Below are positions 10,870 to 24,099 of a stretch of 64,000 nt of DNA, one piece after another. A program made the translations under genes and the position numbers. This stretch comes from Coenobita brevimanus (Eukaryota > Arthropoda > Malacostraca > Decapoda > Coenobitidae), in contig CM064732.1 of assembly GCA_032717465.1 (NCBI GenBank), positions 18,825,139 to 18,889,138 on the forward strand. The letters are read 5' to 3'. Position 1 is the stretch's first letter. Each line of letters opens with the position of its first letter. The notes below the pieces were generated by a model. It was not told the origin of the DNA, searched no databases, and saw only the letters and a list, made by a program, of their open reading frames with translations.

Positions 10870-11340
10870 TATACCAGTCTCCTGCCATGCAACCTAAGTA
10901 AACCCACAAGAATCATCCTCTGTGGTTAACCCTACATGAAAATCTGGCAAGCTCTGTGACCCTTCCGGTTCACCTGTGTTCCCAAGTGTAGCTGCACTCC
11001 TACCAGCTGTTCCTGTTTTCTTCGTGTTTCTCTTTTTGTTCCTTTTCTTCCTCCTCTTATATTCCATTGACCTAGCCACAACTGCTCTGGTCACCTCGGC
11101 ATTTCTTCAATGCAACCATTTTCCCTGAAAGATGCAGCCTTCAGGTCGTCTACCACTTTCTGTATGAGTGTAAGTTGTTCTTTTAGATATGTGACTTTCT
11201 TCTCATGCTTCTTTCATAGCATGCAGAGGTCAGACGGCGTAGGGTGCTCAACGAGATCCTTGTACCCTGTACAGTTAAGTCTTTGATCCACCTGTGGAAT
11301 GTCCACTATGACCCTGAAAACTTCCTAACAGTAGGATCAG
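10870..11340 (-). pseudogene. CR1-like LINE ORF1, N-terminal coiled-coil part
   Basis: Minus-strand frames give KDLVEHPTPSDLCML, then a charged heptad-like stretch (KKHEKKVTYLKEQLTLIQK then VVDDLKAASF), a stop, and after a frame change a lysine/arginine-rich segment (YKRRKKRNKKRN) and a serine/threonine-rich linker. A coiled coil followed by a basic segment upstream of an SGNH domain is the layout expected for ORF1 of CR1-type LINEs. There is no zinc-knuckle or RRM. Stops and shifts make it a relic. Confidence 0.4.
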
Positions 11341-11559
11341 TCATTTTACAGACATTGTCAATGGAACAGTACTGTCTGAGCAGGCTGAAGAGAAAAAACA
11401 GCGCTATCAAATAAGCAATAGGTTGTCACCAGATATGAGCAATAATAGATTTCAATACCTAAAACACAAGGAATAAGCTCTAATAGGGTCTGGAAAAGCT
11501 AGAGCATGACCTTTCACTTGCCTTAACCCTCCGTCACGAACGAGGCCTTTTCATTTTGG

Positions 11560-12140
11560 CTACAGGTGCATTAGTCTGGCCACAAGCTCATTGTCCTCAC
11601 AGCTCTGCCTCACAGAACAGAGCCAGTGTAGCCACTCAGTGCAGGGCCAGCAAAAGAAGAGGAAGAAGAAAGAAAGAAAAAGAAGGGGGGGGGGGGCGGA
11701 AACTCGGCCCCACCGTCTGAAACGTCCATCATATTCTTTGTGACCCATTTGGGCCTGGCCAGTGGCATCTTTCGTTAGGAGTTCCCCATTGACTCTAGGG
11801 GCAATTAGACGCCCTTCCAGCAGGAACAAGCAACTGAAATATCCCGCGCTATGAGAGGGATAAACCACACCTGCCACTGAAGCCCAAAAGACAGGCTGCT
11901 GTGATAGATTTGAGGACCAGTGGTTAAGTGGAAACGGGATGAGAAATCCGTTGATAGATACAAGGAACAGAGACACTGACTACTCACCCGCCGAGAAAGG
12001 GATGCACTGCCAAAAGGGCTATCTAGCTCCATTTGCCCTACAGGATGGCCACTGGCTTAAATGTCTCATTCGCCCCTTCTGTGGTTTTTTTCATCTTGCT
12101 GGGTGTCTAGTTACTCTCCTCACTGGGCAAGACCAGTAGG
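11560..12140. other. Unassigned block, no gene recognised
   Basis: Moderately GC-rich sequence with an open minus-strand frame of 138 codons (11560-11976) containing YPSHSAGYFSCLFLLEGRL and GRFRRWGRV. It also holds a poly-purine patch with an 11-G run near 11687. It looks like a dispersed repeat or the 5' part of the CR1-like relic, but I cannot name it. Confidence 0.25.
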
Positions 12141-12241
12141 ATTTCCAGTTTAGTCGGTGACGATATGACAATAAAACTGGCAGTAATTATTTTCATGGAT
12201 TCATCATTACCAGACCTAATCTGATCTGATATGATCCCCCC

Positions 12242-12274
12242 CCCTTTCTCTCTCTCTCTCTCTCTCTCTCCCTC

Positions 12275-12308
<34 letters not shown>

Positions 12309-12331
12309 GCATTGACATACACAAAAGCAAA

Positions 12332-12382
<51 letters not shown>
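12242..12382. repeat. Cluster of (TC)n, (CA)n and (GA)n microsatellites
   Basis: (TC)n at 12247-12270, (CA)n at 12280-12305 and (GA)n at 12334-12382 lie within 140 bp. A pyrimidine-rich stretch (12440-12790) with TTCCTTCC motifs follows. Confidence 0.9.
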
Positions 12383-12385
<3 letters not shown>

Positions 12386-12789
12386 GGATGGTTAAAGAGA
12401 TACCAAAGACATTCCGTGGTGAGAAGTGGCTTGATGCCGTCCTAGCTTCCTTCCTTCCTTCATTTTTTTTTTTTAGCCCTCTTCTGCCTTCGTTATTACT
12501 TTGCTCTTCTTTCCTTCATTCATGTTTTCAGCCATCCTCCCTCCCTTCCTTCCTTCCTTCTTTGTGTCTCTTGTTCCCTTCCTGCACCTTCTACTACCTC
12601 CTCCACCCTCTCTTATTTTCTTTCTTCTCCCTTTCTCAGAGTACGCTTTCCTTTCTTCCTCTTTTTTCTCCCTTCTTCCTTCCCTTCTGCCGTCTCCATG
12701 CCATTTTTTTTTTTTACTTTCTTACATACCTCTCTTCACTTTCTCTTCTCACTTCTTTCTCCTAACCATTTCATGTTCTCATCTTTTTT

Positions 12790-14040
12790 AACTTATAATC
12801 GTAAGTGATCCAAATCAATTAATTCATAGTAATCAGTACCACAGTCATAATTAGTGCTCAGTCATATTTTGTTTGCTTCGCTGATTATTCTAACAGGATT
12901 GTAAAATGTTTAGTAGCTGTTTGAGTGAAGATAACATAATAAACAAACACTCTTATGCACAATTAAAGCTCAACAAAGTTGTTCGAATATGGCTTTTTAT
13001 CTTTTACTCTCCCATTACATCTTAATTCTGTTCACTCTGTGTTGTTATTATGTTACTTTCACTTCTAGTCAAGAGAATGAGAAGAAATGTCCTGTCCTTC
13101 TTTTCCTTCTTTCTCTCCTCTTCTTCTTCTTTTTTTTTTTAATTGATTTTCTTTTAATTTTATACCCACAACTGTTCTTTAATTGGCGATCAAAAATTAA
13201 GAACTTGCTACGCTCTTGCCCTCTCAGTTCTAAGAACTGGATTGTTAGTTTGTGGGATGGATTCAGGCTTAAATGGTGGGTGGATTAGTGCATGAACTGT
13301 TTCGTTGTGCATTACATTGACGGCTTCTCATGGTTACCCAGCTTGTTTTTTATCATACTGTGATTTCTTGATCCGTCCCTCTTCTCATTTGGCCTTGGTG
13401 TCAGATAAGTCATGTGCTAGGAGGAACTCGTTTCTTGATAAAAAGAAGACAGTAGTTGAGATACTTCTATTTTTTCATTATATACAGAAGAATGTAATAG
13501 GATCATCTCCTCATGCATAGTTATTTGGACAATGACTTTCAAATTTCCTTCGGTCGTTAGTGTAAAACTATTTTGACAGACAGTTAACTCATTATGAGGA
13601 AATAATTTGTCTTTAAGTTTCGAAGCAATGGTTTATTAAGCTATACATCAAATTATCTATTGCCATACGTTCCACTGTTTGAAAGGTACCCTTAGAAACA
13701 GACCTCCATGCATTTCTAACCTGGACGAATGTCGCCAGGCTCATTGCCTCACCCAAACTCTGACTCCGATTCCACCCACATAATCCCCCTCCTTCCCCCT
13801 CCCCTCAGGGTCTCACGGCAATGACTAAGGTTTTCCCCCTTTCCCCAGCCAAGGGTAGTATCTTTCCACTGAAACCCTCGACTCTCTCCAGCCGAGAGCT
13901 CTGCGTTCTGGCCGTTGGTCTCTTCCATCTCGGGTTGAATCTTTCACATGTCACTCTGTGACTAGGACTCTTTCTTGGAAAAATGTCACGTGCTCATAAT
14001 TTATTACTGGAGTTGGCTTAAACAAATTATGCAAGTAACG
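12790..14040. other. No gene recognised
   Basis: AT-rich unique sequence, then a C-rich patch near 13735-13870. No frame over 100 codons, no motif and no repeat structure seen by eye. Confidence 0.5.
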
Positions 14041-14044
14041 GGCC

Positions 14045-14825
14045 TCAATTCAGACTCCCATAGTAATTCCTCGTTACACACTTGATCGTACCACCATAGG
14101 CATTTGGTACATAAGAGTCAGTTCGCACCTCCAAGGCACTGTTTATAATCCATGTCTCACGGCCATAAAATGAGACATGGAGCACCAACGTCCTGAAAGT
14201 GGGAAATTTCGTCCTTCTGCACAACCGCTGACAACGCCAAATAGTTGAGTCCATAACATTGTAAGCTACACCAATGCGACAAAAGATATCACTTGACAAA
14301 CTCATTTTAGGGATCACGCACCTAAGATTTCTCCCAGACGTCTATGTTCTCACCACATGAGTGAACACACTGTGCTGTTTCATCCAGCCAGCCACCAAAT
14401 GCCTCATCTTGGTCTTGTCCAAGGAAACCTTTAAACGTAGTGGCTTTGCTTCCTCTTTAAGTGTCTTGAGAGCACTCTCCAGCGACTTCTAGGATCTGTG
14501 GATTATCAATAAAGTCAAAGTTAGTAACCACAAAATCGCTAATTGATACTCCACTTTGACTCTGAGTCACAGCCTAGCTAATGCATATACTGAAAATCGA
14601 GGGGACAAGGACACATCCTTGTCTCAGTCCAGAACTTACTGGAGAATATACTTGATGTTTCCCCTTGATATCAAAGACAGCAATGACAGTGTTTGAACAC
14701 AGGCCGATCATGAGCCGGATAATCCCTACTGGGACCCAAAGGAGTCGAAAGAATTTCCGTAATGTCTCACGATTTGCTAAATCAAACTTAAGAGCGACAT
14801 ACGTCGCCAGCAGACCCTCCCGAAA
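14045..14825 (-). pseudogene. LINE reverse transcriptase relic
   Basis: Read from 14825 downward, frames give a FDLANRE block (usual palm segment), RLMIGLCSNT then VIAVFDIKGK, and SGLRQGCVLVPSIF, which matches the conserved '(S/T)G(V/L)RQGC.L.P..F' RT motif. Further along lies an L..SFYGRETW block, the usual '(L)YG.E.W' element of the RT C-terminal region. Stops, frame changes and loss of a clear ADD box show it is dead. It is APE-type LINE material; the clade is not assigned. Confidence 0.6.
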
Positions 14826-14829
14826 CTAA

Positions 14830-15418
14830 CGACAACACGTACTCACTAACGACCCCTTTTCCCATACTTTTTCCATAATACACAACCATCTCTTATGAAT
14901 CCTACCACTTTCTGTCTCCACCCAATTTTTATTATCCCTCTCCATCTAAAAAAAAACACCCTGCTCTCACACACTCTTATCAATCCTATTTTTCATTTGC
15001 TCTGTTTGGCCTAAACATCACTTACGACAAAATGGTAAAACAGAGTCAGTCCCACTTTATCCTATGATATTCGTGGAAACTAGTAGATCAAACACTGCAA
15101 CCCAGGACATTTAAGGGTAAATGATCAACCGCGGCAGCACATGATAACAAAGCTTCCAGCTTCCCTGTACATCTAAGCAATTTGAATTGAAGCACACAGG
15201 GCACACAGTATCTGTCATTCACCCGAGCTGACATCTTAAACTATTAAACCTCCGGGCGAGATGAATATGGGCCTATCAGTAAAAAAGTACGTTAAGAGAA
15301 ATTTGGTGGACTGTGAACAGGGCGTAACTGAAGTAAAAGAAAACTGCTACGCCTCCCACCTTGCACTCGTATTCAGAGTAGTGTGATTCGAACACCAGCT
15401 ATAGGGCTTGTCTAAGCT

Positions 15419-15420
<2 letters not shown>
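14830..15420. other. No gene recognised
   Basis: Mixed-composition sequence. Nothing coding or repetitive was identified between the LINE relic and the (GA)n array. Confidence 0.5.
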
Positions 15421-15466
<46 letters not shown>

Positions 15467-16010
15467 AAGAGGAAGGGAGAATGAAGGTAAGGGATACACG
15501 TGTAAAGAGCGTGAGAGAAAGATGTACGGAGGAGAAAGGAATGGAGGAAAGGAGGGGAAAGGAAGGAGGGGAGAAACACAGGGCAATAAAGGAAGAAGAG
15601 AGAGCGTATAGGGGAAGAAAGAATAAAGGATGGAAGGCAGGAAGGAAGGAAAAGAGGGAAATGGTGTGAAATAAGAGGAAGAAGTAGCTAGAGGACGAAG
15701 GTGAAACGAAGTAGACTTAAAAGGAAAACAAAGAGGTAAAAAGCAATAAGGGGGAAATGTAGAAAAAAATAATAATAATAATAGACTTCAGGAAAAGAAA
15801 GCTAACAGGAGTGAAGCAAGAGGAAGAAAAGGAAGGAGATAAAAATAGAATCATAGTAGAGGAGAAAGAGAGAAAGTATGGGAATGGAGACGAGAGGAGG
15901 GCACAGGAAAAAAAAAATCACGCAATGAGCTGAAAGGCGCAAATTAGTTGGAGAAAAATGTAAGAGAATAATGGAAGGGGAGACGGAGTATGGGATGAAG
16001 AGGAAGAATA
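15421..16010. repeat. (GA)n array and purine-strand tract
   Basis: A perfect GA array (15421-15464) leads into about 550 bp of AG-rich plus strand, including an (AAT)n patch near 15768-15782. Confidence 0.8.
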
Positions 16011-16077
16011 GGGGCCATATTCAGATAAGAGATTTAACTCTTCCACTCACTCGTGTCAGCCAAATCGGTTCAGGTGA

Positions 16078-16187
16078 CATGTAGAGGTGTATGGTATGTA
16101 GGAGGACTGCTGGACCTTGATAGCAGGCTGTGAAGCCTATGCCCAGAGTCGGACACATAAAAAAAAAAAATAATAATAAATAAAGAC
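16078..16187 (+). mobile_element. SINE 3' fragment (same family as 9009-9366)
   Basis: GTAGAGGTGTATGGTATG, then GGAGGACTGCTGGACCTTG, then GCAGGCTGTGAAGCCTATGC, then GGACACATAAAAA match the 3' end of the copy at 9281-9360. The tail is A-rich with AATAAT repeats. The tRNA-like head is missing (5' truncation). Confidence 0.75.
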
Positions 16188-16559
16188 CAACCGACAAGGG
16201 TGCAGCCAAGATTTTGTTAAGGTGGAGTGGAGCCTACATTTTGGTTTACAGTAAAAGCTACACCTGGAAATGTATAGCGTGGAAGAGTAAACGAAAGAAC
16301 CCAGGAAACAGTCACTGATATCTGAATGAGTGAATGAAGGAGTAACAAATAAAATCACTATATAACTACCTTCCTGTTCAACTTATTCATTCAGAATGGG
16401 AGCGGAGGCATCCCTGCCTGAGAGTGAAGAGCTTAATGGGGGCTACATCCAATATCCCCAGTCTGAAAAGTCTGGGGGTATCAAGGAGGCTTCAGCGTAT
16501 TGAAGGGGAGAATGTGAAGGAAAATTTAGAGTAGAGAGGGTAAAAACAAGAACAAGCAC

Positions 16560-17226
16560 TCAGAGTTCAACACCCTCACCCACCAATTGATCCAACGGCC
16601 AAATATTTGACTCTGACCAGTGACCTTAACCTTAGACTAATCTCAGTATCGAATCACTTTGGTTGGTTCGTCAGATTAAAACCAAATCGAGTTTGGCCAT
16701 TAACCTTGACATTTAACCGTTCCTGGTGACCTTAACCTATGAGCGATTTTTAAACAAAGTCGAATATATTTGTCCTTGATGTACCGAGAACCCTTCCCCA
16801 AAGTTTTGTCTAAAACAGATAAAAACTGTTTAAGTTGACCTTGCCATGTAAAATGACTTTTATCGTTCATCTAAACAATAAAATTACTCTTTGTTATACC
16901 ATCAGCCTGTACACCAAGTTTGCCATAAATCGGATCAAAACTTTGTATGTTAACAGTCGCACACAGATGGGTCGATAAGGCCCTGTGATCATAACCTCTG
17001 ACTGATTTTTCTCAAAGCTGAAACACTATATTTTTACCTTGCCTTTAATCGTTCCCCGAAATTAGATACAAACTAATTATGCCGATTTGGTAACGCCAAA
17101 CTCTGACTTAGCCTTCTAGATAAAAACTATTTGTTATTAAAAAAAATATTTTCTTCATCCGCTAACTGTCAGCCTTTCCACCAATTTTGGCTAAACTCGG
17201 ATAAAAAGAGTTATAGATAATGTGTT

Positions 17227-17276
<50 letters not shown>

Positions 17277-17330
17277 CACACTCCGTTAAAGCTTGCCAGC
17301 CGCTCTTGCCTCCCGAGCCTGAGTGGAAGA
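16560..17330. repeat. Dispersed 'GACCTT(A/G)ACC' repeat with internal (AC)n
   Basis: The block repeats GTGACCTTAACCT-like motifs and phrases such as CACCAAGTTTGCCATAAATC and GGCTAAACTCGGATAAAAA, and ends at an (AC)n array (17230-17281). A related organisation lies at 37240-37740 and 53190-53660, each with GACCTTGGCCT-like motifs, a 'GGTTGAAATC'/'GGCTAAAGTCGG' phrase and an AC-rich segment. It is an unnamed dispersed repeat family. Confidence 0.5.
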
Positions 17331-17334
17331 GTAG

Positions 17335-17629
17335 AGGGCTATACGAAGAAGAAGAAGAAAAAAAAAATTGAGAAAGATCTCGAGAGGATAAGGAATTAAT
17401 ATGAAAAGAGAGTGAAAGAAACTGGAAACAATATAGAACGATAGAAGGAAAAGCGTCTGGCAAGGGAAATGCGTGTGGAAAAATATTAGAACAGAAACAA
17501 AGGTAAAGGGAATGGATGATGATGGAAGGACAAAGAATGTGGAAGGATGAAAGGAGAGGCAAACAAATGCACAAAAAAAGAAAGGAAGAATGGGAAGATG
17601 GCAAGGAAGGATGGACAGTAGTGAGCAGA

Positions 17630-17668
<39 letters not shown>

Positions 17669-18265
17669 AAGACTGAGAAATAGGGGAAAGATAACTAAAT
17701 GCAGGCATGAAGAGAGGGAAAGGGATAAATGTACGAGGAAGAGAAGCAGGGAAAGGGAGAAAAGAACGATAATGTAATAGAAGGAGGGGAGAAACGGAGG
17801 AGGGAAACGTAGCTAATTTATGTAAGAAAAGAGGGAAAGGGATAAATATGCGAATGCAGGAGGAGGAAGGGGGAGGATGGAAAGAAAAAACATAATCAAG
17901 ACGGAGAGGAAACGAAGGGAGGACTGATAGGGCAGGGAGTAAGAGTGGCTGAGGTGCATGGGTGGAGGGAGAGAGAAAGGGCGAGTTGGAGGAATGAAAG
18001 AATGATGGAAACAGATAAAAAATGAATTATGGACAGACACAGATAAAATGACACACATATGAACACAGATATATAAAGAGACAGATTAATAGACAGAGAA
18101 CCATGAAGAGCCTTTCCGTTAAATTTCTTTTTACTTTTAAAAATACCTTCCAAAAGTATGTGTATGAAAAACAATAACGAAAAGATGGCAGAAATGAAGG
18201 GTTTGAAGATTATAGGGAACAAGGGTAAAGAAGAAAGAGAAAACGAAGGCTTAGATGAACGCATA
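17335..18265. repeat. Purine-strand tract with A33 run
   Basis: The plus strand is A/G-rich for about 900 bp, with a homopolymer of about 33 A at 17633-17665. The segments near 17705 and 17825 (AGAGAGGGAAAGGGATAAAT) are near copies about 115 bp apart, so the tract grew partly by local duplication. Confidence 0.75.
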
Positions 18266-18610
18266 TTATCTACGAGATTGTTATTGAGGAAGACATTCAG
18301 ATTTTGTTGCTAGGCTCCAATCTTCCTCTAGAACACCCGACAATACTGGGTGTTATATCCAGGTCCCTATTTGTAATGTTGGGTGAAGAGGGACGAGGGA
18401 GACAGGGAAGAGAAGTGTTTCAGTGAACAGCGGTGCAGAATGAGGTGAGAAGAGAGTGTGGAAGGTACAGGAGGATGTAGTACAGCAAGATACTGAGGTG
18501 AGGGGAGTGTGGACTGTACGTTGATAAATCTAATCTAGCTGGCTAAAAAAAAAAAAAAAAGGTCTTTATGCTCTAAAAGATAAGGGCATTTCATTATACT
18601 GCGTGTGCAT

Positions 18611-18661
<51 letters not shown>
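18611..18661. repeat. (GT)n microsatellite
   Basis: A perfect GT array of about 50 bp in otherwise unremarkable sequence. Confidence 0.95.
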
Positions 18662-18662
<1 letters not shown>

Positions 18663-18669
18663 GTTACAC

Positions 18670-20600
18670 AGCAAGTAATGAAATAGCTACAAACGATTTA
18701 GGACTGTACAATATGTCGTGCTCTCAGCTTGACTGCTACTGAATGGCTGTTTTTGGATACGTGATTGCCAGTAAATAAACATAGACCGTGAGTTTGCATG
18801 TGTAATAACGCCTTTATTGTGTCCAACACTTTATTTACTACCACAAAACTATTATACTTGGCTTAGGAAAGACTTTTCTTCCTGGGGAGGTTAGTTATTG
18901 CCTCCCATAACCCGTTCAGAATGGGAGGTCCTTCCTAACCTCGACAAAGCTATATGGCGGTAGGATGACATATGAAAATACCTCATCATAGTGAAGTGTT
19001 TCATTTCAAAACCATTCGTGCTAAAAGCAAGAGAGTACCAGTAAAGTACATCAGTGTCACTATTCGGTGTACAATTTTGGTCAATAACTATGTTACACTT
19101 TTGGGTTTTAGGATTAATGATGTGAATGTCTAGTCCTCTTGAATATTACTGGTTTGATCGTCACCTCCTTCCCCAGAAAAAAAAGGGGGAGGGGGAAGGG
19201 GCCTGAGACTTTTGGAAACGAAGTAAAGGAACACCGGACCATTAATTTACAGTTAAGAGATCAAACTGCGGCTAATATTTTACTGCTACTTCACACTCCT
19301 CTCTCGTTTCTGCTCATAGATGATTCTCTCTGATATAATGCTTCAAGGAGGAATGTGAAGAACGTGACTTAAGAATGAACCAGGAGCCAGGGAACAGTAG
19401 GCGGAATATGATGCCTGAATGTACAAAATAAATAAATGAATAAATAAACAAACAGATAAATAAATAAAAAATCGCACTTGTGGTGTCGGACGATATCAAA
19501 GATGATTGGTAGACCATGTAGTATGCAAGAGGCCAGGAGGATTCATCTGTGTTTATATAAGAACCCATATGATTCCAGTACTGTATTTACCTACATTACG
19601 GCTATGAGGGAAAATGTCAATAGTAAACGTTATTGAATATACATTTATTATGAAAAAGAAGCTTGGGATACCGAACAACTTACCTGTGGCGTCATATTGT
19701 TGTGGAACATGAACTTCTTTTATTAGGTGTAATGTCCTTTACAATCAATTAAATATTTTTGTGTAGAAGAAGTCCGATGATATCCGATGTGATCAGTACT
19801 GACTGTGAAATACCAAGAAAATCAATTTGCTGTCATTTATGCATGCATGTAAAAACAAAACCGACTACTGTTCTTTCACCTGCACCTGGACCTCAATTTT
19901 TTTTTTTTTTTTTAGCTTATTTCCTGGAGTCAGAGGAAGAAAAGCACAATGCGATGAAGTAGTCGTTGCTTTGTGACTAGCTTCATATTCTACCGTCATT
20001 CTATTCCTACAGCTAAGCATTGAAGATGGAGAGTTGGCAATTTTAGGCTACGTTAGAGTAAAAAGTGTATAGTACATGATACAAACAATCGATTTGTGGT
20101 CCCCTTATCAAAGTAGGATTACCAGCGTGAGGTAAAATCATCGGACATTTTTCACATGATATCGTCTGTAGTGTTAGATGTTTCGTGCTAAATGTGCAAA
20201 GTGCAACGATACTTATTTGATCGACTGCATAGTCAAAGACGGAAGTTGTCAGTGGTTTTGTCCGAATATGAAGAACGTGAAACATTATGAGAACTCAGCC
20301 ATAGCTACATATTCGTGGCTGGCTACCCTGACTTTCCTCAAGCTTCATACCTCCTGCTGATAGGACGACGGTATAAATGAACCCAGGAATTTCCGAAGCC
20401 TTAACATCCATTAGCGAGAACGTTTGCATCCGAGAGACGAAATGTGAACCATATGCCGTCAAGTGATGACTATCTGGCCGTTACATCTTACGCCTCATCA
20501 GAAAAACATCACACAGAATTAATATATACCTTGATAGCCTATAGAATGGACAAACAACATACATGCAACTACTAGGCAGATGGAAGAGGACATGATACAT
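18670..20600. other. No gene recognised
   Basis: AT-rich unique-looking sequence with short frames only and a T18 run near 19898. I see no motif, repeat or RNA gene. Confidence 0.5.
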
Positions 20601-20604
20601 CTTC

Positions 20605-20960
20605 ATTTAAGGAGAAAGAATCCAGAACAGCGCAAACATTCGGTGAAGGCAGATTCGCAGAAAGGTGGATTAGGCGATTTCAGAAGGAAGGCACAACGGA
20701 GAGCTGTCATTTTTCAGGTCATCCTCGTCTTACCACACCAATACAGGACCAGGAAATAATCACAACATGAGAATGCAGCACTTGGAAGGAGTGCTTATGC
20801 CGTAAAGGACGAATTGCACCTAAAATGAAGTACACGAACACGAATAGTTCTACACAGACTTTGGTCATCTGAGTTTTGTGTTCGAACTCCAGCCACTGAG
20901 ATTCAGTCCTCCACTCATAAAGAAATATTCGATTATCATTATGGCATAACTCTGACCTCA
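20605..20960 (+). pseudogene. Tc1/mariner-like transposase, N-terminal HTH relic
   Basis: One plus frame reads FGEGRFAERWIRRFQKEG then TTESCHFSGHPRLTT, which matches the Tc1-type helix-turn-helix region ('RW..RF..EGT..S....GRPR.TT'). After frame changes, a second HTH-like block follows (LKDE-like, STRT, then VRTPATEIQSST), in the position of the second paired-like HTH. The DDE catalytic domain and TIRs are not visible, so this is a 3'-truncated relic. Confidence 0.5.
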
Positions 20961-21157
20961 TATGTAACAATTTTGTGTGATAACAGAGACAATTAACGAC
21001 AATCGCAGCACATAATTACCAACATAAGCTAGGTGGAATCTGAATAAATAAAGAAGTAGAAATAATTTCCAAACACACCTTAAGCTAAATGAATTATAAC
21101 GTTCCTCTTAGGGCATCAAAAAAGAGAACAGATGAGAAAAGGCTCATATATTCTGTA

Positions 21158-21710
21158 CTAGCAGGGGTACCCGGCGCTGCCGGGCCAAAAAGGCGAACAT
21201 CTAATCCTGTTTGTTTTAGTTCATTCTTTCTTTCTACTCCAGAAAGACCATGTACCTCTTATGCTTTTGAAGAGGGATTATATGAGGTCCAGGAACTTTC
21301 TATTTCAGCTTTCCTGGACTAACTCACGGTATTTGTGCGCGCATATTCACTGTTGCCGGTGACCTCAAATGGCCTCGGAGGTAAACCTCACATAGCCTAT
21401 GCCCGAAAAGGAGGTTAAGTGAGTCTCCAAGCCAAAAACTGGGCTGCTGGGTCCAGTCGCTCGAGCGTGTATTACCGGTGACCTCAAATAACCTCCGATC
21501 ATTGATCTCAATTGATCTCGAAGGTCAACCTCACATAGACTACATCCAGATTGGAAGTCATGTGACTCTCCATGCCAATATTTTGGCTGCAAGGGTACCC
21601 GGCGTTGCCCGAACCAAAAGAAAAAAAAAAAAAAGCGAACACTGCCGGTAATCTCAGGTGACCCAGATCTGAATTTTGGCCCACCTAAAACCATCCTTGG
21701 GTCACCCTGA
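21158..21710. repeat. Tandem repeats bounded by GGGTACCCGGCG(C/T)TGCC palindromes
   Basis: GGGTACCCGGCGCTGCCGGG (about 21166) and GGGTACCCGGCGTTGCCCG (about 21594) open two related units. Between them two ~120 bp repeats begin CCGGTGACCTCAAAT (about 21356 and 21477), each followed by GGT(A/C)AACCTCACATAG and a GACTCTCC(A)-like end. The GGGTACCCGGCG motif is self-complementary in part (GGGTACCC). I recall similar motifs in other arthropod repeats but cannot name the element. Confidence 0.6.
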
Positions 21711-21797
21711 CTCAGAATATAATTATATGGGTTTGAGGGGTCTCTGGCCCTTGGTTTGGGTATGATTTAAGGAGAGTCAACCAAACAAACAATGGGG

Positions 21798-21909
<112 letters not shown>

Positions 21910-22309
21910 GTGCTTAAATATTTGTTCTGTATATGTGACTGTATGATTGGCAAAATAATCTCTTATAGTGTCCTTGACACAAGAATAACTTCTAGCTATG
22001 GAAACAAAGGTCATTAAAGGGAAACCGAAAGATGTACATTACTAAACCAAAGCAACTTAGTCTGCAGCACAGTAGCGATTTATTTTTTTTATTTTTTTTT
22101 AGTAGGGTCCAAAGACATTACTGGAGTGATGAGAAGTTTTATGGAAATAAGATTATGATGAAAAGAGCCCGGCGGAGAGAAAAGATTGATGAGCAAGCAG
22201 ATGGCTCAGTTGCTGAGATCCTGAAGGGAGACGAGGTCGGGCAGAAGTTAATGTATAAACTATATATCCATATGAGAGCATAAATTTGCTATTTATCAAC
22301 CTACCTATC

Positions 22310-24095
<1,786 letters not shown>

Positions 24096-24099
24096 CCTT

